Shown piece by piece: positions 9,148 to 17,946 of a stretch of DNA of 64,000 bases (position 1 is its first letter; every line of letters starts with the position of its first letter). A program made the translations under genes and the position numbers. The notes beneath the pieces are model-generated. The model worked only from the letters and a program-made list of their open reading frames with translations, searched no databases and was not told where the DNA came from. Source of the stretch: Thermostichus vulcanus str. 'Rupite' (GTDB taxonomy: Bacteria; Cyanobacteriota; Cyanobacteriia; Thermostichales; Thermostichaceae); contig NZ_JAFIRA010000008.1 in the NCBI RefSeq assembly GCF_022848905.1, positions 23,629 to 87,628 on the forward strand, given 5' to 3'.

Positions 9148-10164
9148 TCAAGTTTCGGCTCGATAGCCCAAATCGCCAAGGGTGCGCTCCGACCGCCGCC
9201 AATGGGGCCTCACCTTCACGAAAAGCTCCAGATACACTTTGCCTAGGATGAGCTTCTGGATTTGCAGGCGGGCAGCCTGGCCGATTTGCTTGAGCATTTC
9301 CCCCCGTTTGCCGATCAGGATCCCCTTTTGTGAGTCCCGCTCCACCGAGAGGGTGGCCAAGATGCGCGTTAGGCTGGGGGTTTCTTCCACTTGATCAATA
9401 TTCACCGCCACCGAATGGGGGACTTCCTCACGGGTGTGCAGCAGCACCTGTTCTCGAATCAGCTCGGCCATGATGAAGCGCTCCGGCTGATCCGTCACCA
9501 AATCCGGCGGGTAGTAGTAAGGCCCATTGGGAAGTAAATCGATGGTGGCTCGGAGCAAGGGATCCAAACTGCTGGGATCCAGCCCAGAGACCCACACCAC
9601 AGGGGCTTGGGGCCGCAGGGCTTGGTAGCTTTCCTGATGGGCTTGCCGAGTTTGAGCATCCTTGGGGGCAAGATCCGACTTATTGCAGACGATCACACAG
9701 GGAGAGTGGGCCGGGATCCGCTCGGCGATAAAGGCATCCCCTCGACCGGCGGGCACGGATCCATCCACCACAAAGAGGATGGCATCGACAGCGGCCATGG
9801 CAGCCTGGGCATTGTGGACCAAAATTTCCCCCAGCCGATGGTGGGGCTTGTGGATACCGGGGGTATCCACCCAGATGATCTGGGCTTCCGGCAAGGAGAG
9901 GATCCCCTGCAGGCGGTTGCGGGTGGTTTGGGCAACCGGCGAGGTAATGGCAATTTTTTGGCCAACCAGGGCATTGAGCAGGGTGGATTTGCCGACATTG
10001 GGCCGCCCGATTAAGGCCACAAAGCCCGACTTAAACCCCGGCGGCGCAGTTGGGATCCCGTAGGAGGGCAAATCTTCTGGCGCTGCGGAAGGATTGGAGG
10101 GTCTTTCAATTCCGTCTAGCTCCCCTGAGACAGTGGGTACAGAGTCGGTAGGAAGATTCACCAT
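9148..10164 (-). CDS. era: GTPase Era
   Basis: Essential GTPase that binds the 3' end of 16S rRNA during 30S subunit maturation. G1 is GRPNVGKSTLLNALVG, the G2 region is ITSPVAQTTRNR, G3 is DTPGIHKP and G4 is NKSD. The C-terminal KH RNA-binding domain shows GILIGKRGEMLKQIG. An N-terminal extension of about 48 residues, rich in Pro and Ser, precedes the G domain and is longer than in most bacteria. ATG 10164 is used; the frame could begin upstream at 10203. The spoIID-like gene ends 10 bp before it on the same strand, so the two may be co-transcribed. Confidence 0.93.
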   Translation of the reverse strand: MVNLPTDSVPTVSGELDGIERPSNPSAAPEDLPSYGIPTAPPGFKSGFVALIGRPNVGKSTLLNALVGQKIAITSPVAQTTRNRLQGILSLPEAQIIWVDTPGIHKPHHRLGEILVHNAQAAMAAVDAILFVVDGSVPAGRGDAFIAERIPAHSPCVIVCNKSDLAPKDAQTRQAHQESYQALRPQAPVVWVSGLDPSSLDPLLRATIDLLPNGPYYYPPDLVTDQPERFIMAELIREQVLLHTREEVPHSVAVNIDQVEETPSLTRILATLSVERDSQKGILIGKRGEMLKQIGQAARLQIQKLILGKVYLELFVKVRPHWRRSERTLGDLGYRAET

Positions 10165-10174
10165 ACCCAAAATC

Positions 10175-11824
10175 CTAATGGCCAGAATGGGCGACGGAAG
10201 CATCCGGCAATTGCAAAGACAGGGATCCCAAGGGGGCCAAGGTGGTGCCGGGATAGTAAAACTCCAGAATCTGCGCCGGGCTAAACCCCTGCCGTGCCAG
10301 GGTGTAGGAGCCGTATTGACTCAAGCCAACCCCGTGTCCAAATCCTCCGCCAACAAATTGGTAACCCGTCAATTGATCCCCCTGCTTCAGGGGCTCTACC
10401 CGAAACATGGTGCTGTACAGACGCGGAAAGGCTAGGCGCACCTGATCCTTGTGCAAAGTGATCGAATACAGCCCTTCTGTCGTTTGTAAATCCAACTGCA
10501 TCGCCTGCACGCGGCCACTGGCGGAGCGCTCCAGAATGTTCATGCCCTTGATGCTGGTCCACTGCGGCATCGGGATCCCCAAATAGTCTTGGGCCGCCCG
10601 CAGTTGTGCATTCAGCTCGTTCAAGGACTGGGCAAATTCCCAACGGAACAGGCGAGATACCCCCACTTCGTTGAAGCCTTCCCGCTGCGCCAAGAAGGAT
10701 TGAAAGCTGCTCTCCTGGCGCAAATCCAACGACTGACCCGGTTGATGGGCAATATCCGCTTGTGGACGGAGGTAGGGGCGCGGATCCCCATCCCAGACAT
10801 CTTCAAACGCGGCGGAAACCCCGCCATTGGTGGAAGAATACACCGCATCCACCAGTTCGCCATTGTAAGTGAGCACCTGGCCACTGGTTTGTCGAATCGC
10901 CTCGTCGGTGCGGGGGTTAGTCCCGGTGAGCCCGCGATACACTTGGCAGTGGGTATTGGCGCAGATCTGGTAGTCATCGATCTGAAAGCGGTGCAGGTTC
11001 TTTAGGGCGTAGGTGCGGGCCAAAATCGCCTGAGCGGCCATGGCGGCAAAGGGTGCCCCCGGCCCCACTTCATGGGGCACTACCCCCCGCAGGTAGGTTT
11101 CTAACGGCACAGCATTGACCACCGTATAGCTGCCGTAGGCATTGGGCTGAATCGTCAGGGATCCGGCATAGTAACGGTCGTTCACCCGTAGGTATCCAGC
11201 ATCGGAGGTAACCGTCAGGCGGGTGCGATGGTAGCGGAAATGGTCGTGAACCCAGCTCAGCTCGGCCCGCTCTTGCCGCTCTTGTACCACCGCCCTGACA
11301 TTCGGGATCCCTTCTTCTTGGGCATAGAGGTGGATTTGCGTCAGTTGTTGGGGGGTATAGGCGCGGTGGGCCCACACCTGCCATTCCTCCGGTTGAGCGA
11401 TCTCGGTGCTAATGCCCAAAGACTGCCAGTGGTTGGCATTGGCCTCGGCACTCTCAAAACTTTTGTGGCTGCTCAGGATCAGTCGATGGATCGTTTCTGG
11501 GGTTGTCAGGGCGCGATTGACAATACCGATGGTGACTTGAGCGGTGCGCTGGGTCTGAGGGGTACCATCGGCTTGCTCGAATTGTAAGGTCAGCAGGGAA
11601 CCTGCCGGGGCAGCCAATTCCACCTCATCTGTCTCGGAGCGGCCAAACCGTTGCAAGATGCCCACCTGCAGGATCGGGTTTTGGGGGGTAGCCACGGTAG
11701 CCAAAGCCTCTTCACGGAAGGGATCCCCTGCCCCAAAGGCTGTGAGCAGCAAGCTTAAGCCAGAAATGAGCGTACTCTGGACAACCCGACGGGTTTTCAC
11801 AGTAGGGGGCTGGTAACTGGGCAT
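10175..11824 (-). CDS. SpoIID/LytB domain cell-wall protein
   Basis: 549 residues. A hydrophobic segment at about residues 18-35 looks like a signal peptide or anchor, so the protein is probably periplasmic. The SpoIID core follows: VPLETYLRGVVPHEV, AQAILARTYALKN, STNGGVSAAFEDVW, and the C-terminal GGGFGHGVGLSQYG. In Bacillus SpoIID is a lytic transglycosylase that removes peptide stripped from peptidoglycan; the broader LytB group stimulates amidases. Cyanobacteria do not sporulate, so a role in septal or lateral wall remodelling is the reasonable guess. ATG 11824 is used. It ends 10 bp upstream of era. Confidence 0.85.
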   Translation of the reverse strand: MPSYQPPTVKTRRVVQSTLISGLSLLLTAFGAGDPFREEALATVATPQNPILQVGILQRFGRSETDEVELAAPAGSLLTLQFEQADGTPQTQRTAQVTIGIVNRALTTPETIHRLILSSHKSFESAEANANHWQSLGISTEIAQPEEWQVWAHRAYTPQQLTQIHLYAQEEGIPNVRAVVQERQERAELSWVHDHFRYHRTRLTVTSDAGYLRVNDRYYAGSLTIQPNAYGSYTVVNAVPLETYLRGVVPHEVGPGAPFAAMAAQAILARTYALKNLHRFQIDDYQICANTHCQVYRGLTGTNPRTDEAIRQTSGQVLTYNGELVDAVYSSTNGGVSAAFEDVWDGDPRPYLRPQADIAHQPGQSLDLRQESSFQSFLAQREGFNEVGVSRLFRWEFAQSLNELNAQLRAAQDYLGIPMPQWTSIKGMNILERSASGRVQAMQLDLQTTEGLYSITLHKDQVRLAFPRLYSTMFRVEPLKQGDQLTGYQFVGGGFGHGVGLSQYGSYTLARQGFSPAQILEFYYPGTTLAPLGSLSLQLPDASVAHSGH

Positions 11825-11937
11825 AGCTGCTTTATCCTGACAACACACCCTGTCGATTTTACTCGCATCTTTTCCGGCCTACCCCCAGAGCTATGGATTC
11901 TTTCCCCCTTGCCCCCTCTGCTCATACACCCCAGAGC

Positions 11938-12339
11938 ATGGCCCGATCCCCCCTACTCAAGGGATCCGGCTGGCGATTGGGTTGGGATCCCTCTGGACAA
12001 GATTTTGTTGCTTTGGTGGGGGGAGAGGTATGGGCGCTGGAACTCACCCGGACAGAATGGCAGGACTTTGTGACGGGGCTGCAACGCTTGGTCCAGGACA
12101 TGGAGGCGATGGGATCCCAATTGATGGCGGAGGAAGGCATTACCTTGGAGCAGGCTTTTCCCAGTCTGACCTTGATTGCCAGCGGCACGGCCACTGCCTG
12201 GAGTCTTTACCTACAGCTCCACCAAGGGCGGCGCGGAGAAGGCTTCTGGCCCGCCAGTGCAGCCATCGAGTTGTCTAGGGCGGTGGCTCAACAAGAAGTT
12301 GGGATCCCAGCCATGAGCAGAAGGGAACACATGGCCTAG
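11938..12339 (+). CDS. DUF1818 family protein
   Basis: About 133 residues of a small protein family found in cyanobacteria and plastid lineages. Conserved parts are GSGWRLGWDP, VALVGGEVWALELT and a late GEGFWPASAAIEL. No catalytic motif or membrane segment is visible, and the function is unknown. ATG 11938 gives the usual family N-terminus (MARS..LKGSGWRLGW); an ATG at 11893 would add 15 residues. It lies divergently from the SpoIID gene and 41 bp before the FAD-subunit gene on the same strand. Confidence 0.75.
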   Translation: MARSPLLKGSGWRLGWDPSGQDFVALVGGEVWALELTRTEWQDFVTGLQRLVQDMEAMGSQLMAEEGITLEQAFPSLTLIASGTATAWSLYLQLHQGRRGEGFWPASAAIELSRAVAQQEVGIPAMSRREHMA

Positions 12340-12380
12340 AATGCAACAATTCTTGTTCCTCTTTCTACTGAATCTGCCCC

Positions 12381-13187
12381 ATGGATCTGCACCAGCTTCA
12401 CACCTATATGCGCCCTCAGCAACTGGCGGAGCTATCCCGCTGGGATCCGAGCTGGAACTGGTTGGCAGGAGGAACCTGGCTGTTTTCGCAACCGCAACCG
12501 CACCTGCGCGGCTTGGTGGATTTGCATCCTTTGGGGTGGAATGAGCTGGAGATTGGTACGGAGGGGTTGAAAGTCGGGGCAACCTGTACCTTCGCGCAGT
12601 TGCTCCAGCAGGATTGGCCAGCCGATTGGCCAGGGATCCGCGCCCTGTGTGACGGGATCGCTTCCTTGGCTTCATTTAAGGTGGCCCACTTGGCAACGGT
12701 GGGGGGGAATCTTTGCTTGGCCCTGACGGTGGGGGTGATGGCCCCGGTGTTGATCGCCCTTGAGGCCACCTATACGCTGGTGAACTTGCAGGGATCCCAG
12801 CGCCAAATTCCAGCCCATCACTTTCAAACCGGCCCCCAACAAACTCTGCTGCAAGCGGGGGAAGCGCTACGGCACATTTGGATCCCGGCCCAACGCCTGC
12901 GCGGCCCCAGTTCTTTTCAACGGCTTGGCCTAGCCCAAACGGATCCCGCCTTGGTGATCGTGGTTGGCTCTCGGGATCCCGATTGCGGCGATTATCGCTT
13001 TGGCCTCAATGCTGCCGTTTCTTCGCCGCAGTTGGTTCAGTTCGGATCCCGGCCCAGCCCCGAACAGATTCGCTCCCTTTTGGCAGAACAAGTGCAAGGG
13101 TGGATGAGCGACTTCCGGGCCAGTGCCCTTTACCGCCAACACATGAGCGAAGTGTTGATACGACGTGCGCTGACAGACTTAGGCTAG
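12381..13187 (+). CDS. FAD-binding subunit of a xanthine dehydrogenase/CO dehydrogenase-type enzyme (CoxM/XdhB-like)
   Basis: 268 residues. It shows the two FAD-binding signatures of the family, NWLAGGTWLF near the N-terminus and ATVGGNLCLAL about residue 110, plus the CutM C-terminal region. Such subunits pass electrons between a 2Fe-2S subunit and FAD in molybdenum hydroxylases. Neither partner subunit is in this window, so it is an orphan here. Its 3' end overlaps a nucleoside-type ABC permease gene by 4 bp (convergent), and the rest of that transporter follows. I infer, without proof, a link to purine or hypoxanthine use. Confidence 0.75.
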   Translation: MDLHQLHTYMRPQQLAELSRWDPSWNWLAGGTWLFSQPQPHLRGLVDLHPLGWNELEIGTEGLKVGATCTFAQLLQQDWPADWPGIRALCDGIASLASFKVAHLATVGGNLCLALTVGVMAPVLIALEATYTLVNLQGSQRQIPAHHFQTGPQQTLLQAGEALRHIWIPAQRLRGPSSFQRLGLAQTDPALVIVVGSRDPDCGDYRFGLNAAVSSPQLVQFGSRPSPEQIRSLLAEQVQGWMSDFRASALYRQHMSEVLIRRALTDLG

Positions 13188-14050
13188 TCGGGGTGTTGCC
13201 CCATACCAGCTGGGGGTTGAGAACGGCGAACCCATCCCGCCACCGCCAGCAACGTGAGCAGGTAGGGCAGAGCCAGCAAAACATCCCTCGGCAGAGGTAA
13301 GGTTAGGGCCTGAGCTTGCAGTTGTAGAGCTTGAGCTGCCCCGAAACAGAGGGCGGCGATCAAGGTGCCGAGGGGGCGCCAGTTGCCGCAGATCAGAGCG
13401 GCCAGCGCAATGAATCCCCGTCCTGCCGTCATCTGCTGCACAAACATGGAGAGCTCACCAATGGAAAGGTAGGCCCCACCCCAGCCCGCCAAGGCCCCAG
13501 CCGTCAACAGCGCCAGATATCGGTAGCGCTGCACCGGGATCCCGACACTGGCCGCCGCTCGGGGATGTTCTCCCACCGCCAAAACCCTCAGTCCCCAGCG
13601 GGTTTGATCAAGAAAGCCTTGGATCCCCAGCACCAGCAACAACCCCAAAGGCACCAATAGGTTCAGCCCACCCACAAACGGGGGCAGCTTCGGCACCCTC
13701 GGCGAAGTCCCCGCCACCCCCCAAAGGCTTTGCAACAAAAAATTCGGCAAGCTTAAGGCCAACAGATTGAGCCCCGCCCCCGCCACAATCGGGTCAGCCC
13801 GCAACCCCACACACCATACCGCGTGCAACGCTGCCCCCAGCACCCCACACAACCCGCCCACGAGCAAACCCAGATAGGGATCCTGGCTGACATGGCTCCC
13901 CAAAGCTGCCCCAAAGGCGCCCAGCAACATGTACCCTTCCAGGGCAATATTCATGATCCCCACCCGCTCCGAGAGCAGGCCCGCCATCCCCGCCCAAATC
14001 AGGGGGGTCGCCATGCGCAAAGTGGCCAGTCCAAAAGCCAGGGAGAACAC
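13184..14050 (-). CDS. BMP-type nucleoside ABC transporter permease (NupQ-like)
   Basis: About 288 residues with roughly eight membrane segments. The permease signature is GLLSERVGIMNIALEGYMLLGAF near the N-terminus (key residues ERxGxxNIxxEG). It pairs with the permease at 16797, as NupP/NupQ do in nucleoside importers. The start is GTG 14050; the frame is open 19 more codons upstream with hydrophobic residues but has no ATG, GTG or TTG there. It is transcribed away from the other three transporter genes; the 93-bp gap to the binding protein must hold promoters for both directions. Confidence 0.85.
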   Translation of the reverse strand: MFSLAFGLATLRMATPLIWAGMAGLLSERVGIMNIALEGYMLLGAFGAALGSHVSQDPYLGLLVGGLCGVLGAALHAVWCVGLRADPIVAGAGLNLLALSLPNFLLQSLWGVAGTSPRVPKLPPFVGGLNLLVPLGLLLVLGIQGFLDQTRWGLRVLAVGEHPRAAASVGIPVQRYRYLALLTAGALAGWGGAYLSIGELSMFVQQMTAGRGFIALAALICGNWRPLGTLIAALCFGAAQALQLQAQALTLPLPRDVLLALPYLLTLLAVAGWVRRSQPPAGMGQHPD

Positions 14051-14143
14051 CGGATCCCTCTCGTCGTGGCTCCAGGAATACAGCAGGAATCCCAGCAGGA
14101 AAAGTAACTAAAGCTACCCTTTCCCACTATTGCTAAAGGAATA

Positions 14144-15211
14144 ATGAAGGCTCAACGTTTGCATTCCCAACGTGAACCCATGCGCCGCCCACCTTCATTC
14201 ACCAAACTGCTCCAACTCTCAGTGGCCTGGCTTAGCCTGCTGATCCTCTGGGTAGCTGTCCACCCTGGGCTTGCGCAAACCTCCACCGTCACTGTCACCA
14301 TGGTGACTGACCAAGCGGGGTTAGGGGATCAAGGCTTTAACGATCTGGCTTGGGCCGGGTTGCAGAAAGCAACGGCAGAGCTGGGAGTGGAAGCCAAATA
14401 CATTGAGTCACGAGAATTTGCTCAATACGTGCCCAACTTGAGTGCTGCCGCCCGCAGCAGCGATCTGACGGTTGGGGTCGGGTTTTTGCTCACCGATGCG
14501 ATTGCTGAAGTAGCCAAGCAAAACCCGGAGCGTAAGTTTGCCCTGATCGATGCCGTAGCAGAGGAGGGAATTGACAATATCGCTTCGGTGGTGTTTCGAG
14601 AGCAGGAGGCCTCCTTCTTGGCGGGAGTGGCCGCCGGTTTGATGACCCAAACGGGCAAAGTGGGAGCGATTGGGGGTATGGAAATTCCGCCAGTGGTGCG
14701 TTGGATCTCCGGCTTTCAGGCGGGGGTAAAAACCGCCAACCCCGAGGCGGAAGTGCTCGTGGGCTATGTGGGCAGTTTTGCGGATCCCGCCCAAGGAAAG
14801 GGTTTGGCCGAAGCCCAGATCACCCAGGGGGCAGACATTTTGTTTGAAGTGGGGGGCTTGAGTGGCACTGGCGTGTTTGAAGCCGCCCGAGAGCGGGGAG
14901 CAGGCACTTGGGTGATTGCTTCTGACAAAGACAAAAGCCAACTGGCTCCCGATAACCAGCTGGCAGCCGTGGCCAAAGGCGTAGATGTGGCGGTATTTAG
15001 CCAGGCAGAAGCAGTAGCCAAGGGTACTTTCCAGGGAGGGATCTTCGATCTGGGGCTGAAAGAGAAGGGTATGGCCTTGCTCACTCCCGGCGACAAAATT
15101 CCTGCCCCTATCCTGGAACAGGTGCAGGCCTACGCCGTTCAAATCGAGTCCGGTGCCTTGGTTCCCCCCACCACTGCCGAAGAATTGGCCGCCTTCCAGC
15201 CGCCCCAATAG
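14144..15211 (+). CDS. BMP-family substrate-binding protein of a nucleoside-type ABC transporter
   Basis: 355 residues. After a signal peptide (hydrophobic core about residues 22-44, ending GLAQTS) the mature part begins VTVTMVTDQAGLGDQGFND, the BMP/PnrA opening with the conserved DxGFND. GVGFLLTDAI, SVVFREQEASFLAGVAAG and GAIGGMEIPPV are further family blocks. The relatives bind purine or other nucleosides. No Cys follows the signal peptide, so it is a soluble periplasmic protein rather than a lipoprotein. AAAGGA lies 7 bases before ATG 14144. First gene of a run of three with tight spacing. Confidence 0.88.
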   Translation: MKAQRLHSQREPMRRPPSFTKLLQLSVAWLSLLILWVAVHPGLAQTSTVTVTMVTDQAGLGDQGFNDLAWAGLQKATAELGVEAKYIESREFAQYVPNLSAAARSSDLTVGVGFLLTDAIAEVAKQNPERKFALIDAVAEEGIDNIASVVFREQEASFLAGVAAGLMTQTGKVGAIGGMEIPPVVRWISGFQAGVKTANPEAEVLVGYVGSFADPAQGKGLAEAQITQGADILFEVGGLSGTGVFEAARERGAGTWVIASDKDKSQLAPDNQLAAVAKGVDVAVFSQAEAVAKGTFQGGIFDLGLKEKGMALLTPGDKIPAPILEQVQAYAVQIESGALVPPTTAEELAAFQPPQ

Positions 15212-15237
15212 TCCTGCCGGCTTGGGCAGAGTTGACT

Positions 15238-16797
15238 ATGGCGCAAGGGATCCCACCTGCCGTCGAAATGAGCGGCATCCTCAAGCGTTTCGGCCCAGTA
15301 GTGGCCAACGCAGGCATTGATTTGCGGGTGGAATCCGGTGAAATTCATGCCCTCTTGGGGGAAAACGGGGCCGGAAAATCAACCCTGATGGCTATTCTCT
15401 ACGGCTTGGTCAGTCCCGATGCCGGCATAATTCGGATCAATGGCATCCCAGTGCGCTTTCGGAGTCCCCGCGATGCGGTGGCCGCCGGATTGGGCATGGT
15501 ACACCAGCATTTCATGTTGATCCCACGCTTTAGTGTGGCCGAAAACATCATTTTGGGATGTGAGCCAGGGCCAGGGGTGCGCTTGAGTCGTCGTCGGGCG
15601 GTGGCTCAAGTGGAAGCTTTCATGCAGCAGCAGGGGCTGTGGGTGGATCCCTGGGCGAAGGTGGCGGATCTGCCGGTGGGAATGCAGCAACGGGTGGAAC
15701 TGCTCAAGGCTCTATACCGGGGTAGCCGCATTTTGATTTTGGATGAACCCACCGCTTTGCTCGCTCCCACAGAGGTTGAAGAGTTTTACCAAATCCTGCA
15801 ACGCTTGCGGGCCAACGGCCAAACCATCCTCTTCATCACCCACAAACTGCAGGAAGTCCTGACGGTGAGCGATCGGCTAACTGTGATCCGCCAGGGGCGC
15901 ACAGTGGGCAGTTGTACCGCTGCGGAGGCTACCCCCAGTCAATTGGCGGAGATGATGGTGGGTCGCAGTCTTTCTCCGGGATCCCAAGTAGCCACCCCAA
16001 GCCTTGGGGATCCCTTGCTGGAGGTGGAACGGCTTACCTTGCGGCCTACCTCTACCCGCCAGTCGGGGCACTCTCAGGAGGGGATCCAACTGCAGGTGCG
16101 TGCCGGGGAGATCGTCGGCATTTGTGGTGTCGAGGGCAATGGTCAGACCGAGCTGTTGGACTTGCTCATGGGGCAACAGCGCAGCCCCGTCGGAACGGTG
16201 AAACTGCGCGGGCAGGATATTAGCCAGTCTTCTCCTCTGGTCAGACGCCGCTTGGGGGTGCGAGCCATTCCCCCGGATCGCCATCAACAGGGGCTAGTCC
16301 TCGATTTTTCTCTTCTGGAAAACCTGCTCCTCACCCACAGCGAAGAGCCGCCGCTAGCCGGTCGGGTTCGCCTCAATTACGCCCGTGCCCAGACCGTAGC
16401 CCAAGAGCTGCTGCACCGGTTTGATGTGCGTGCTTCCTCCACCCGCCCACCCGCCCGCACCCTTTCGGGGGGCAACCAACAAAAGTGGATCATCGCCCGG
16501 GAACTGTGGGGGGATCCCTGCCTATTGTTGGCCGCCCAACCGACACGAGGATTGGATATTGGGGCAACCGACTTTGTGCATGAGCGGCTGCGGGAGGCAC
16601 GGGATCGGGGCTGTGGGATCCTACTGATTTCCTTCGATCTAGACGAGATTTTGGCCTTGAGCGATCGCATCCTCGTGCTTTTTCGGGGACAGATTCACGG
16701 GGAATTTGCCCGTGGAGAAGCCTCACGACAAACTTTGGGGTTGCTCATGAGCGGTGGCAGCCTGGATAGGGTCTGCGGGCAGGAAGGGATCAGCTAA
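15238..16797 (+). CDS. Nucleoside-type ABC transporter ATP-binding protein with two ABC domains
   Basis: 519 residues. Domain 1 has Walker A GENGAGKST (about residue 43), Q-loop MVHQHFML and Walker B ILILDEPTALL. Domain 2 has the degenerate Walker A GVEGNGQTELL, signature LSGGNQQKWIIAREL and a Walker B without the usual Glu (LLLAAQPTRGLD). A second domain of this kind is normal for the sugar/nucleoside importer class (RbsA, NupO). It follows the binding-protein gene after 26 bp and its stop overlaps the next start (TAATG). ATG 15238 is preferred to TTG 15232. Confidence 0.92.
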   Translation: MAQGIPPAVEMSGILKRFGPVVANAGIDLRVESGEIHALLGENGAGKSTLMAILYGLVSPDAGIIRINGIPVRFRSPRDAVAAGLGMVHQHFMLIPRFSVAENIILGCEPGPGVRLSRRRAVAQVEAFMQQQGLWVDPWAKVADLPVGMQQRVELLKALYRGSRILILDEPTALLAPTEVEEFYQILQRLRANGQTILFITHKLQEVLTVSDRLTVIRQGRTVGSCTAAEATPSQLAEMMVGRSLSPGSQVATPSLGDPLLEVERLTLRPTSTRQSGHSQEGIQLQVRAGEIVGICGVEGNGQTELLDLLMGQQRSPVGTVKLRGQDISQSSPLVRRRLGVRAIPPDRHQQGLVLDFSLLENLLLTHSEEPPLAGRVRLNYARAQTVAQELLHRFDVRASSTRPPARTLSGGNQQKWIIARELWGDPCLLLAAQPTRGLDIGATDFVHERLREARDRGCGILLISFDLDEILALSDRILVLFRGQIHGEFARGEASRQTLGLLMSGGSLDRVCGQEGIS

Positions 16798-17858
16798 TGA
16801 TGCAAGGGATGCAGGGAATGAACAAGGGACTTTGGGGAACCTTCTCAGATCCGCGGGTATGGCTGTTGGCCACCTTTGGGGTCGCCTTTGTGATGGGCGG
16901 TCTCCTGATTGCGGTTGCTGGACGGGATCCCTGGCTAGCCTATCAAGCCCTGGTGCAGGGGGCTTTCGGCGGTGGGGCAGCCTTGAGCGAAACCTTGGTC
17001 AACTCCACACCGCTGATCTTCGGGGGACTGGCCTTTGCTTTGGCCGCTCGGTCGGGGCTGTTCAACATTGGGATCGAAGGGCAACTGGTGCTGGGCGGAT
17101 TGGTGGCCGGATGGATGGGATCCCTACCTTTGGGGTGGCCCCGTGTTCTGCATTTGCCGTTGTGTCTGGGGTTGGCGGCTGTGGCAGGAGGACTTTGGGG
17201 CCTCTTACCTGGGATCCTTAAAGCCCGCAACGGCACTCATGAGGTGATCACCACCATCATGCTCAACTACCTCAGCTTCCGCCTAACCGCCTATCTGGTG
17301 GGGCCAAGTGGGCCATTACGTTCTGGGCCCCTACCGGCTACAGCTCCTTTGGTGGCCGCGGCCCGGTTGGATCCCTTGTGGTCGGGTACCCGCCTGAGTG
17401 GGGGGTGGCTCTTGGCTTTGGGGCTGGCGGCGCTGGTGGGGTTTGGCCTCTTCCGGACTCGGGTTGGCTTTCGCTTGCGAACCGTCGGCTCCAGTCCGGG
17501 AGCGGCTCAGTATGCAGGCATTTCAGTCACTAAGGTTTGGATCGGAGCGATGGTGCTGAGTGGGGCTTTGGCCGGGCTCGGCGGGGCAGTGGAGGTGTTG
17601 GGGTTACATTATCGCTTTTACGACCAATTTTCCCCTGGCTACGGATTTACAGCGATTGCCGTCGGCCTAGTGGGAAACAATCATCCCTTGGGAGTGGTAT
17701 GGGCCGGACTGCTATTTGGAGCTTTAAACAATGGGGCAACAGCGATGCAAACCCTAGCCAATACCCCCAAAGATCTGGTGCAAATTTTGCAATCTCTAGT
17801 GATTTTTTCAGTAGCCGCGGTAGCAGGACTAACCCGCAAACGGGGAGGAAAGTTTTGA
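16797..17858 (+). CDS. BMP-type nucleoside ABC transporter permease (NupP-like)
   Basis: 353 residues, about nine membrane segments. The signature LAARSGLFNIGIEGQLVLGGL sits near residue 80, and NGTHEVITTIMLNYLSF near residue 143 is typical of the larger permease of this class. The start codon overlaps the ATPase stop by one base, showing translational coupling. Together with 13184-14050, 14144-15211 and 15238-16797 it makes a complete importer. Confidence 0.9.
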   Translation: MMQGMQGMNKGLWGTFSDPRVWLLATFGVAFVMGGLLIAVAGRDPWLAYQALVQGAFGGGAALSETLVNSTPLIFGGLAFALAARSGLFNIGIEGQLVLGGLVAGWMGSLPLGWPRVLHLPLCLGLAAVAGGLWGLLPGILKARNGTHEVITTIMLNYLSFRLTAYLVGPSGPLRSGPLPATAPLVAAARLDPLWSGTRLSGGWLLALGLAALVGFGLFRTRVGFRLRTVGSSPGAAQYAGISVTKVWIGAMVLSGALAGLGGAVEVLGLHYRFYDQFSPGYGFTAIAVGLVGNNHPLGVVWAGLLFGALNNGATAMQTLANTPKDLVQILQSLVIFSVAAVAGLTRKRGGKF

Positions 17859-17946
17859 GTATAGCTTGAAGGGATCTCCCAAGCCCCCCTGAATGAGTGG
17901 GGATCCCTCGGTTGGAGCAAGCTCCCGATTGACAGCCCTTTCCTAT

